NCBI GenBank assembly: GCA_030512295.1
Contig: JAULSR010000003.1
Location: 1,178,001-1,242,000 of the forward strand
DNA length: 64,000 nucleotides
Direction: 5' to 3'
Source of the DNA: Bombardia bombarda
Taxonomy: Eukaryota; Ascomycota; Sordariomycetes; Sordariales; Lasiosphaeriaceae
Positions 11,417-21,085 of this stretch are shown here, piece after piece. The position numbers and the translations under genes are program-made. How positions within the stretch are numbered: the stretch's first letter is position 1; the number at the start of each line of letters is the position of its first letter. The notes under the pieces are model-generated. The model was not told the DNA's origin, searched no databases, and saw only the letters and a list, made by a program, of their open reading frames with translations.

Positions 11417-13555
11417 TTACGCCCATTTCCCCAAGAGACTCATCAGCACCATGCCCGCCACCATCGCAACCAGCCCCAATCCCGTCTTGGCCGGGCCCGC
11501 CGTCGTCATCTCGCCGCCCTCCACCATCCAGTCCTGCGCCCACATCTCTACCAGGCCGACCCACACCAGGATTCCCGCCGAGAGCGCGTCCAGTGTTCCG
11601 ATGGCGATAATGGTCGACGGGTCATTGCCGTTGAAATGGCGCAGCGCCCCAATGCCAATCGCCATGCCCACGGGCGTCACGAGCGCAAACGCCAGCGCCA
11701 GCAACATCTTCTTTCGCATGGGGACATTAGCAACAATCTGATTTGCTGCTTCCCCGCTGGTAGCAGCAGCAGCAGCAGCAGCACTGACTGCATCATCCGA
11801 GTTTGATCTCGAGGAGCCTGATTCGTCGCTGGGCTGGGGTGAAGGCGTCGCGACATCTTCTGGCTGCTTCCCAAATGCGGTTGTCACGACGGACTGCTTC
11901 TTGTCGTGGAAATGTCCGCGGCCGTGGCCGTGATGGCCATGGCCGCCATGTTGGCCAGCAGACAGCGGCTGGCCGAGGGCGGCGATGCGGGAGCCGAGCG
12001 CAAGGCCTTCAAACATTTGGTGGAAGACGATGACGATGAAGAGCGTGATGAAGAAGCTGTCGCCGGCGACGACAAGGGTGATCCCGATGACTGCCATTGA
12101 GAATATTAGTCTTGGGGGCTTTTCTTTTGGCACAGGCACAGGCACAGGCGCAGAGAGATGGACAACATACGCAGAGAGTGGAAGATGACACCGGCCTCCA
12201 TTACCGAAATATTCACCATCTCTATCCTCGCTGTCTGGCGCACCCGCTCGGCCCTGGCGACTCGAGGCATCGTGAGGCTGTCTTGGCGCCGTGCCAGCTG
12301 ACAAGCCGAGATCCGGCATATTCGACCAGGAATGACAGGAACAGGCCGCCCATGAGGATGGCTGCTGCCGTTGCCTCAAAGGCTAGCTCACCCAGGCATT
12401 CGTTGTCAAACATGAGGGTGGCGTGGGTGAAGAGCTGCGTTTGGTCTATCAGTCGGGGTTCATCTACGCGACATACGGTGGGTTCCAAAGGGGGCGAGCT
12501 ACTGACATGGACAAAGGCAGTCGAGACGATAACTCCGGTGCCGAACTGTCTGATGATGGTGAAGATGACATTTTGCGGCGGGACGAACTTGGCGATCAAG
12601 ATGGGAGTAAAGACGCCTTCGGAGAGGTCAGTAGCTGATTGTCTGAGTTTATGGTCGAGAGTGAGTACTCACCAATTGCACTGGTCGTGAGAATGACAAA
12701 CAAGAGACCGACACGCAAGGGGATGTTGTAGTCCCGATCTACGCGAGAGCAGTTTTGGACGGTAGCTTCTGCATCCGAACCGGAGCTGGTGGTGCAGTGT
12801 CTATTTAAGCCGAGTTACGTTAGCTCTGAACTGATATACCCCCCTGTTCTGCAGTGTCGTCAACAGTGTCGTCAAAGAGATTGAAAAGATTTCCGTGTAA
12901 CTCACTCAACACCGGCATGGAAGTGGCAGGTCTGTCCACTGGCAGGAGAAGATGTAGTTGTCTCCTCATCATGTTCGTGATCATCATGGCCAGATTCATC
13001 ATGTTCAGACTCAGCAGCGACAAGGGATATCTCCACTTCACCGCCATCCGGGCCATAACAAAAGCTGAATGAGTATATGCGATCAGCAGGGGCTCTCTGG
13101 ACAGAGCTTCAGTCCTGGGTGCATGCATACATCTCAGAGCCATGTTCGTGGCATTTGGTTAATACCGACGGAACAGCAGTCGTAGTCGGTGTTGGTGTTG
13201 CGGTTGTGTGAACAAGATATTCCGTCGTACCAGCCAGGCAGTAGCTGCATCATCCTTGTTAGATCTCATATCACAACATCAACATAGCAGTTCTGTATTA
13301 GACAGTTCTGTATTAGACGGGCGGGGCTCACATGGATGACTCGTGCAGATGGCATTCAGACACAGCAGTCACGCTGGTGGCGGAGGCTGTAGGTGAGGGT
13401 AGAGTGCTGGTTGTTGGTACTACAGCGGTGGTGGCCTGTGGCGCTCTGTGGTGTAGCTGCTGTGTGTAGGTTGATGCCGAGGCACACTGACCAGGCAGTA
13501 CCACTGGTAACCCAAACACAATCGACCATCTGGCCATCTGGAAAAGCCGGACCAT
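11417..13555 (-). CDS. ZIP-family zinc transporter with Cys/His-rich ectodomain (eight exons)
   Basis: Exons 13555-13332, 13244-13131, 13064-12906, 12800-12673, 12616-12507, 12434-12303, 12234-12171 and 12090-11417 join in frame to 534 residues. The junction at 12303/12234 uses a GTCAGC donor and is the least certain. After a signal-like start come three ectodomain motifs of form CHxHx5C (CHLHESSIYC, CHEHGSEIFC, CHFHAGVEHC) and an acidic/His run. The ZIP membrane domain follows: DYNIPLRVGLLFVILTTSAIG, QFGTGVIVSTAFVH, FDNECLGELAFEATAAAILMG, MEAGVIFHSLLIGITLVVAG, and VIVFHQMFEGLALGSRIA with the metal-site HxxxE. Then come a His-rich loop (HGGHGHHGHGRGHFH), poly-Ala, and the last helices with VTPVGMAIGIG. 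It should import zinc at the plasma membrane. It is divergent from the His-rich secreted gene. Confidence 0.93.
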
Positions 13556-13925
13556 GGTTGTGTGATCTAACAAAGCCAGGTACTAATTAATCCACCTGGT
13601 CTTTCCTTAGACTTCGAGATACCTCTTCCTGCCAGGGTGTTGCAGTCCCAGAAAACAGGATGAATTGTTTCTGTTTAACCGCGTTCGTCACATGCAGTGA
13701 AAGTGTTTCTTAGTAATAAGATAGGTTCGCCAAAGCAATAGACTGACCAACACCTGCGCCAAAACCAGCGATATGTGTGCGGCGAAGAGAAGAGGGGATT
13801 CTGGGAATTCGGAGTTGTGTAAGTATCTATGGTGGCCGAATAGGAATGAGAAAGAAGAAAAGAGCGACCGATATGTGAGAGACGAGTGGGCAGGCACCGC
13901 CGTAATCATCGATTTTTGCTTGCGC

Positions 13926-13936
13926 ACCTTGACGGT
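13926..13936 (+). promoter_or_regulatory. candidate zinc-responsive element 1 (Zap1/ZafA-type)
   Basis: ACCTTGACGGT matches the Zap1 consensus ACCTTNAAGGT at every fixed position but one (C for A at position 8). It lies 371 bases upstream of the ZIP start codon. Confidence 0.55.
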
Positions 13937-13959
13937 TGATGGGCGCTGATAGAATGTGC

Positions 13960-13970
13960 ACCTTGACGGC
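13960..13970 (+). promoter_or_regulatory. candidate zinc-responsive element 2
   Basis: ACCTTGACGGC carries the same ACCTTGACGG core as the element 34 bases to its left, with two mismatches to the palindromic consensus. Confidence 0.45.
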
Positions 13971-14055
13971 CAATGCTAAGATTATAGATTGACACAAACC
14001 CACTATATAAGCCCTTGGCGAGTTGCAAGCCACTCATCCGTCGCCATCTCGAAAC

Positions 14056-14061
14056 ACCTTG
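14056..14061 (+). promoter_or_regulatory. candidate zinc-responsive half site
   Basis: ACCTTG, the reverse of the CAAGGT core bound by Aspergillus ZafA. Third copy within 136 bases. A hexamer alone is weak evidence. Confidence 0.3.
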
Positions 14062-14430
14062 GTTGGGCCTTTCTTGGCCGCATTGTCGCGGTGGAGCTGA
14101 GGGGCAAGGGCCATGCAACGGAGCCCCTGCTCCAAAGGCGATAATTGTTCAATGTCTGGGGCCTCCAGGCTGAAAGACGGCTCGCTTGTCTGTTAATTGC
14201 GACTGGCTCGACCTCCCACGTGCACACCATCTCATATCACCCACTGACATCATAAACCTTCTTCTCATTTAATCCAATTGTCTGGGCGCACCGAGAGAAC
14301 TTTAAACCCACATTTGCATCCAGACTATCATCCTCGGCATGTGTATCTCCAGTCCGACGGGGACGCCATGCGAAAGGGCTTGGGCTTGGCGGGCCCGTTC
14401 AGATACGCCAGTTTCTTGAAGAAAACTCGG

Positions 14431-14440
14431 TATAAATAAA
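14431..14440 (+). promoter_or_regulatory. TATA-like element
   Basis: TATAAATAAA lies 99 bases upstream of the start codon of the His-rich protein gene. Confidence 0.45.
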
Positions 14441-14529
14441 GAGATAATAAAGCCACGCATATCAAAGATTAACTTGCCGACTTTCTTCAACGCCAGCTCG
14501 CCTCCTTTCCTCGGGCCAGATCAGCAATC

Positions 14530-15218
14530 ATGAGAACAGCCGTCTGTATGTCCCTGCTTATGGGCTTGCTCCCCGCAGCAGCTCTCGCACAGGCTATATC
14601 TTCCGAGACTGCCGCCGCCGACACCAAACCATCAAACTGCAAGCTAGACGTCGATAACAACTCGTGGGTGCTCTACCTGCATCACCCTTCTCTCCGAGAG
14701 CTGACTTGGCTTGTAGTGTCTGTGATGACCGTGTCCTGTCCTCAACTCAGGGCAACTCGGGTCGCGTCGTCAGTCTGTCACTGTCTTATTCAACCGCCAC
14801 AGCTTCACCAACTGCCTCGGTTCATGACAGTGATCATGGCCATGATGACCATGATCACGACCACGACCATGATCACAGCATTGCCGAGATTTCTCCCGCA
14901 CCCATCAGCCACAGTAGGAGCCTAAAACCCTCGCCCACCGCGTCATACGGCTGCGAGGCTCATGGGGACCACTGGCACTGCGATGGCGCTGTCTCGGCTT
15001 CACCGTCAATAACATTGGTCTCGTCTACAACTGTGGTGTCAGCCACTGTCACAGCCTCCTTCAGACAGGGTACTCCGGTCATTGACGAAGCAAGTTCTGT
15101 CAACAAGACTGAAACAGACAGCACCACGACAACAGCGAGCTCTGGCGCTGGCCGACGTGAGGCAGCGGGACTGGGACTGGCTGGACTGGGTGTTCTTGCT
15201 GCCATGGCAGCTATGTAG
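14530..15218 (+). CDS. secreted His-rich, probably GPI-anchored protein; candidate zinc-capture partner of the ZIP transporter
   Basis: Exon 1 starts at 14530 with a signal peptide (MSLLMGLLPAAALAQA) and one intron brings the frame to the stop at 15218. Two frame-preserving splice choices exist. One is a GTGGGT donor (14668) with TTGTAG acceptor (about 14716), which has a CTGAC branch site in reach. The other is a GTGCTC donor (14671) with CTCAG acceptor (about 14753). The protein is roughly 200 residues. It contains HDSDHGHDDHDHDHDHDH, then CEAHGDHWHC (pattern CxxHx5C, shared with the ectodomain of the neighbouring transporter), a Ser/Thr-rich stretch, and a C-terminal hydrophobic tail GLGLAGLGVLAAMAAM typical of a GPI signal. 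The His run and CxxHx5C motif should bind transition metals. A zincophore-like role is an inference from composition and gene order; no homologous family is recognised. Confidence 0.75.
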
Positions 15219-17137
15219 AGCTGCCATGTGACTGGAGCATTGGAATATTTGTGGAGTTTGGGCTCTTGTGTATTGTTAAGGATTGCTCACGAAGTCACAA
15301 ACACTTTTTTTTTCATAGACAATATTCTTCTGCTGAACCCATGACGTCCTGGTCTTCTTCCCACGACACAGCAAGAAAATCACAACAAATCCTGAAAAGA
15401 AAAAGTCTGACTCAAGCGAGAACCTTGATAGCCAGCAGTTGGAGCTCGCTCGTATTGATACCAACCCCCTTCTCCTAAAGACGCCCCACCGCCAAGAAAG
15501 GATTGGCATTCTTGGCAATGAGCAAATTGTTCAAGGCCAAGTCCTGCAAGTCGATCCATCCTGATGAACCGGTCACTCCGATGCTACCTAATATGATACT
15601 GCTTACCATATTACAACAACTATGCCGTGCTATGCACGCGGTGAGGAGAATTTATATGGCTGTAGCATGCATTGCCGCTGCCAAAGTTGCCTGCTCCGCT
15701 TCTGAAAATTGGAAAACTCAGATTGATATTTAACAGCATTGCATCGAAAAAGTGTTCACACGAGACAATATGTACGTACTATGGTGTTCTCATGCGAAGA
15801 ATTCGAATCTTAACAGTGGGTGGGGGAGGGTTCTGTGAGTCGCAATAAGAGACACTTAAACTTTAATAATGGTGTGAAAACTGAAATAATAGTAGTAGTC
15901 CTTGACTAGGTAGACACGATATTGGTGTTGATGTTGTTCAACGGAGAAACTGCTGGTCACCATATGTGGCTGAATCATGACTACCTAGGTAGTAGAATAG
16001 AAAGGGAAGACATGGGTTGCTGTTTTAATGGTAGTCAGTTGTTCATACGCTTTCGCAACGTCACAACACCGTGAGGACATATCGTATAGACTTCGTAATG
16101 AAGTATATCAATTACCCAACATGAGAGATTGTAATCGTCGGTTATTAGCATCATATAACCAGGTGTTAACAAGAAAGTATAAATAATGCTATTTAATAAT
16201 ACAGTATTTTTCACATAATCCATGGTATGGTCATCTTCCGAAACACCACAGTTTCTTGGATAATGAGGTACTATGGTAAGCAGATCAGTCTGGGCTGTTT
16301 TTGGTATGGAATTAAACTTGTGATAGTTTGTAGGTAGGTGTCACACGATAAGTCTAAAATTTACGATTGCAGGTTGTCTTAGAAACAGAACGATAAGATC
16401 GTGTAAAGAAGGATGCGTATAAACAGTAAGTAGGTAAATCACAGAGTACAAAACGCGTGGTCTATTATTGTGTTTTACAGTGATATTCTCTCGACATTGA
16501 GTTGTGTAACCGCCCCCATTGTCCTCCACAGAGGAAACGCGAAACATGATGCGCCAGTGAGTTCAAATGTTGTGAATCAATAGGTGCTTATTTTGGTACT
16601 CAGCTAACCTAAAAAGGGAGTTGGAACAGGGCCGTCTCTGGTTGGACCATTCAGCAGTCCCTATTTCCTGCCTTACCACCTTGGTGGAGGGCGGGCACGA
16701 AGGCCGCCATCCGAGCTAGCGATCACGCAGCAGTAGACTTAACGAGGGAACCAATGTGGGTGCTACCTTAGCGGGTTCGTCCTGCAGCAACCACTGGCCA
16801 GAATGGAGGCCACGACGTGGGGATACAAATGCGAGGGGAGTGACGTGGGAAGTGGAAGGAACGATCTGGCTGGACAACTGTAGCTCCATCATTGGCTGTG
16901 TGCCACAAGACTTGGAGAAGAGGGGGCCGACTCGGCAGATCCAGCACAACAAACCAGCGTTGAGTCACATCTCCAATCGCTGCCATCTCCGATTTTTCAC
17001 GAGAAAATAACCAAGGGTGTGGTGTTTATGTGCTCGAAGTACAGCAGCACACCCCGACAACAACCCGACAAAAAAGGGGGGGAAGCGAAAGTGGGAGAAA
17101 ACGATTGAAAGAAAGACGCGAGAGCCACTGCAACAAT
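15219..17137. other. gene-free, AT-rich interval
   Basis: From about 15700 to 16560 the sequence is clearly AT-richer than the gene-bearing flanks and has no long open frame. A perfect 12-base palindrome CTACCTAGGTAG lies at 15981-15992. No transposon protein remnant was recognised. Confidence 0.55.
15981..15992. repeat. CTACCTAGGTAG palindrome
   Basis: Perfect 12-base inverted repeat; the 10-base core TACCTAGGTA recurs at 51180-51189. Confidence 0.7.
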
Positions 17138-17758
17138 ATGCCAAACCTAGTAGCTGTCGACGTCTCCGTGTCCGATGACCGCATCAACCTGGTCTTTTCC
17201 CACGGCGCCGTCGCCACAGCCTACGCCGCCTACCTCGAGACACAAGACTGCCGCCGCTCGCCCATGTCAGGACACCGGCGCGACGCACAACTACAACATG
17301 GCTCCCCAACTTCGTCTCTATCCTCAGCATCCTCCTTATCGAAAGAAGTCAGCATCGCACTCCCCAACTTCATCACCTGGTTCATCAACTGTCGAATGCC
17401 AGACGACGAAGACAGTGTTACCTTCACATTTATCGATTCGGACGAGAAGCTTGCCAGCAGCTGGGCGGAATCCATGGTGCTGTTCGAGAGGGTGTCCACG
17501 AGCTCTGACCTGCTTGACAACCAGGAACATGATCGCGGCGACGATAACGACCACGACCACGACGAGGATGGCGTCAAGCAGCTACATGTCCGGAGGCTGT
17601 GGAACAAGACGAAGCTGCTCAAGAGACTGGAGGAGCTGCGCAAGGCGTCGACTCGCCGGTGGGATTCGAGCGTCTTGGGGGATAGAGAATCGTTCCCACC
17701 GCCGCGCAATGTGCAGAACATGACCGACCAGTCGCGGGATTTTGACTATTGGCGGTGA
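17138..17758 (+). CDS. hypothetical protein, acidic C-terminal half
   Basis: Single-exon frame of 206 residues from the ATG at 17138; an ATG at 17030 would add 36 basic residues. The N-terminus (MPNLVAVDVSVSDDRINLVFSHGA) and the part from KEVSIALPNFITWFINCRMP to SWAESMVLFERV look like folded protein. The middle is Ser-rich and is followed by a HDRGDDNDHDHDEDG run and a basic helix (NKTKLLKRLEELRK). No signal peptide, membrane span or known motif. No family recognised. Composition and length make it a fair gene candidate, but no more. Confidence 0.45.
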   Translation: MPNLVAVDVSVSDDRINLVFSHGAVATAYAAYLETQDCRRSPMSGHRRDAQLQHGSPTSSLSSASSLSKEVSIALPNFITWFINCRMPDDEDSVTFTFIDSDEKLASSWAESMVLFERVSTSSDLLDNQEHDRGDDNDHDHDEDGVKQLHVRRLWNKTKLLKRLEELRKASTRRWDSSVLGDRESFPPPRNVQNMTDQSRDFDYWR

Positions 17759-18384
17759 ACCTGTTGCAGTGGTGGCTGAATGGGCAGAGCAGCAAAAGGG
17801 GCTGCTGTGTGTGAGATATGATCGGGTGTATCAATACCTTAACATTTAAGCGTTGCATGGGATGAACTGGATCTTTCTCTGTGTATGCTAGGGACTTGGG
17901 ACAGGAGTGGAGGAGTTGGGCCGATGGGGTAAACTGTTTTGAAACAACAATGATCACAAGTTTGACATTCTACCCACCCCATCTCTGCACCTTGACGCCA
18001 GCGCCTACGTGCTGCCCCCGCTACCCCTACAACCGCTGCTCTTGTCTCCCTCGAGGCGGTGACGTTATGGGATGCCCCTGGTGCGTGGTGTCATGATCAA
18101 AGACATGTGTGATATGCTAACGGCGCCTCGCAGTCTCTTCGCCCTCGCCGCCGCCCAACCGAAATCGCCAGCTGCGTCATTACTGTCAACATCATATATA
18201 TGCCTTGTTGATCAGCAAGTGTTTCGATAGGAGGGATTGGGTCAAAATTAATTATCTTCCAGATTCATGTCTACCTAGGGGCTTTGCATTTCCACTCCGT
18301 ACCCTGGACCCTCCGTTTTGACCATAACTCGGGCTTACACTCTCATGCATAAATAAGCTCTCACTCACTAACATCGAGTTGGGT
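17759..18384. other. convergent 3' interval
   Basis: About 630 bases between two convergent genes. Nothing recognisable was seen. Confidence 0.55.
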
Positions 18385-19257
18385 CTAAAAGTGTGACTTC
18401 TTCGAACGGGTAGTGCACGGTTCAGGACCAGAGTAGGCCTTCGCCCACGGGTAGGAAATTGCCGCCGTGGCTGGCTGAGAGGATTGCGGTGATGGTTTAG
18501 GTGGGTACCATGTTGTTATCTGCGGATGAGTTCGGTTCCATGTTATCCACGACGGTGGGGGATACCATGTCAATAACGGTGGCTGTGGTGGTGGTGGTTG
18601 CGGTGGTTGTGAAGGTGGTGGTGGTGGTGGTGGTAATACTGGTGGTAGTGGCGGAGCAGGAGGATATGGATACCAAGGAGGCAGTGGCGTTCCCGGATAA
18701 TAGTAGGGATAGCAGCAATAGCAGTTTGCGTTCACCGTGATCGAGTGTCTCCGTTTTCTAAGTCTTCTCCGATATGAAACAGGACGAGGTCGCGGATCGT
18801 GCATTTCAGGAACCGGTGCTTGGTAATAATGACTCAGCCTGATCAATCTCAACCTGAACGGGTACATCCCGGGCGTGGGCATCGGTCGGCCATTGAGATA
18901 TCTTATACAGTCATATGCTGTCATTGCGTTGACAGTGTCGGTTATTTGTAGATCAGCATATACTATGCCTGTTCGTCTGATAGTATCTTAGTAAGTAGGT
19001 ATTTATGCTTCCAGAATATTGGTAATAGCAAGATTATGCTGAGAGAAATTGAACTGGCCGGATACTTGTGCTTACATGTCGCTGTGTATGTCCACTATTT
19101 GAACCCCTATTGGATAACCTATGGCTGCTGAGAGAGCCTGCTGGCAGTAATACACGTTTGCGAGAGCTCGATCAGGAAGCTCCATACTAAAAGATTGATG
19201 GTCAGTATTTGTGAAGCGAATTAGATGATGACGACAGTACCGTAATACGCTCGACAT
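18385..19257 (-). CDS. RRM-like protein with proline/tyrosine-rich C-terminus (three exons)
   Basis: Exons 19257-19241, 19186-19076 and 18976-18385 join to 239 residues. Intron 1 has a perfect TACTGAC branch site; intron 2 has a GTAAGC donor. The first 90 residues follow the order of an RNA-recognition motif: SSVLRMELP (strand 1), RALANVYYCQQALSAAIG (helix 1), VQIVDI (strand 2), RTGIVYADLQ (RNP1 position, strand 3), NAMTAYDCIRYLNG (helix 2) and PFRLRLIRL (strand 4). The RNP1 aromatic pattern is weak, so RNA binding is only likely. The rest is rich in Arg, then Pro and Tyr, with runs of Pro encoded by GGT repeats near 18595-18650. The first coding exon is only 17 bases. An RNA-processing or adaptor role would fit; specific function unknown. 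Confidence 0.65.
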
Positions 19258-20819
19258 CTTGACAGCTGATCAGGTTGGCTTGTATCTGTTGTGTCCTTTG
19301 ACTTGTGTCGGCTGTTTGGCATATCTGGTATTTTTTTTCTCACTCTCTTTCTCTCACCAGCAGTAGATAACAAGACAACTAAAAGACATAAAAGACTTTA
19401 TGAACACCCTCCACGGTACTTTCGATTCCTCTTGGAACGACTGTGGCTAAGGATTACACAAAATCGCGCCTAAACCGGAGTAAACAAAGGAAACGTGACC
19501 ATAGAGACACAGAACCACAGAACCACGATGTTGCCTAATTTACAAACCTCCTATGTACAGCATCTGTTTCTGCGGACGCTTTGTGTTGCCAACACGGGTA
19601 TCACCATCCCTCAAACAACACTGGTAGTCAATAATACTAGATCTGATAGGACAAAAGTCGCTTTACGGGCCCCCCAGAGCGCCTTCCAAGGTCGATTAAA
19701 AGTCCGCGAGAGTCCCCAATGGGTGATACCATCAACCAAAACGCCCAACCGACACGTACCATCCAAGTCTAGAAACTCTCCACACACTTTGCACAAACAC
19801 AATATCGTCATGTTTTTTTTTTGCAACCTCAACGACTCCATCCAAGAGTTGGCATTTGCCGCTTGTCCAGTTACTCCCGTGTTCAATAGTGTCTAACGTT
19901 TGATCACGAAGCTGCACATCAACCAGGGAGTTTTATCCTGTATTTTACACAAAAACCAATCGCACAGAGAGTATGCCTACCATGCATAAAAAGTGACGAT
20001 CGAGATGTTACCAGATGCCTAAAGCCGCTATGTTACACCTCATAGAAGAAGAAACAGGAAATTTTTTGCGCAACATCTTTTGCGTAACAGTTTTTGCGCA
20101 ACAGGCTTTGTGCACCGGTAAGCAGTTTGATAATGCAAAGGACTTGAAAATCTACGGTACTCACACAAGTTGGGTGTGACAAAACATGTGAACCACAAAC
20201 AGTCCCCGGACCCGTCCCCGACCCGTCCTGTGCCCCCTATTGTGGGTCTTGACCTCATAAACATCCCTGTTGAACTTCAAGCCAACCATAACCACAACAA
20301 GCAGCACCCACATTATCACACATCCAGAATCACACGCACAAAGGATGGATATATACCACGGGCAAAGCGGAAGAGCAGAATAGAGGGTATCAATTACTAA
20401 TTATACTTAATCCCTCCCTTCACACAAATCGACCCGACAATAACCAAATCGCACCAGAAACAACTATCTGCCACAGCAAACACAGAAAAAGAGTGCAGCA
20501 ATCATTTCCGACCAGAGCACCTACAACCAAGTAACCCGCAATAGACAACACCACCCCCAGAACACCCCTGCAGCAGTCAACTTATTCACAACTCGCCTCG
20601 ACACATCACCAAAACACCACCACGATCCCACCACCCCCCAGAAAACAAACCCCCCAAAAAGTGCGACAAAAGGCGCAGTAAGAGAAAGAAAAAGACAATA
20701 TCCTATTTTACCATCAACTATCGTATCGTCACGGCATTAACTACCCCCGCTCACCACTCCCCTTCCCCCCCCCCCCCCCCCCCGTGTCCTATTTTCCCCT
20801 CCCACCCTGAATCTATCAT
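19258..20819. other. gene-free interval with poly-C tract
   Basis: Promoter of the RRM-like gene and 3' region of the transcription factor gene. A/C-rich with few T from about 20270 to 20720. A run of 19 C lies at 20765-20783. No gene supported. Confidence 0.55.
20765..20783 (+). repeat. C19 homopolymer
   Basis: Uninterrupted run of 19 C just downstream of the transcription-factor stop codon; prone to length error in sequencing. Confidence 0.85.
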
Positions 20820-21053
20820 CTACAACCCCGTCCCCCACGCCGCGCCCACTACCCCGCCATTCGCCTCCAGCTCAAACCTCCCCAAACTCTCCTGCCAATT
20901 CTGCCAATCAAACCCCTCGTCCATATTCACATCCAGATCATCCACCGTATTCAGATTCGGCACCCTCAGCGTGCCCGTCACGCCCACGCCCTGCCACAGC
21001 CACGGCGGGGGGTTATCCTCTTTCATCAGCGGCGATCCCTCCTCTCTGGTATT

Positions 21054-21085
<32 letters not shown>

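Larger units (their letters stand above)
13556..14529. promoter_or_regulatory. shared divergent promoter of ZIP transporter and His-rich secreted protein
   Basis: 974 bases separate the two start codons. The interval contains three ACCTTG hexamers (reverse CAAGGT), two of them in a repeated GCACCTTGACGG context, and a TATA-like TATAAATAAA at 14431. Co-regulation of the pair is inferred from this layout. Confidence 0.6.

Noticed and set aside
15700..16560. AT-rich block as a RIP-degraded transposon
   Set aside because: No remnant of a transposase, reverse transcriptase or terminal repeat could be recognised; dinucleotide statistics would be needed.
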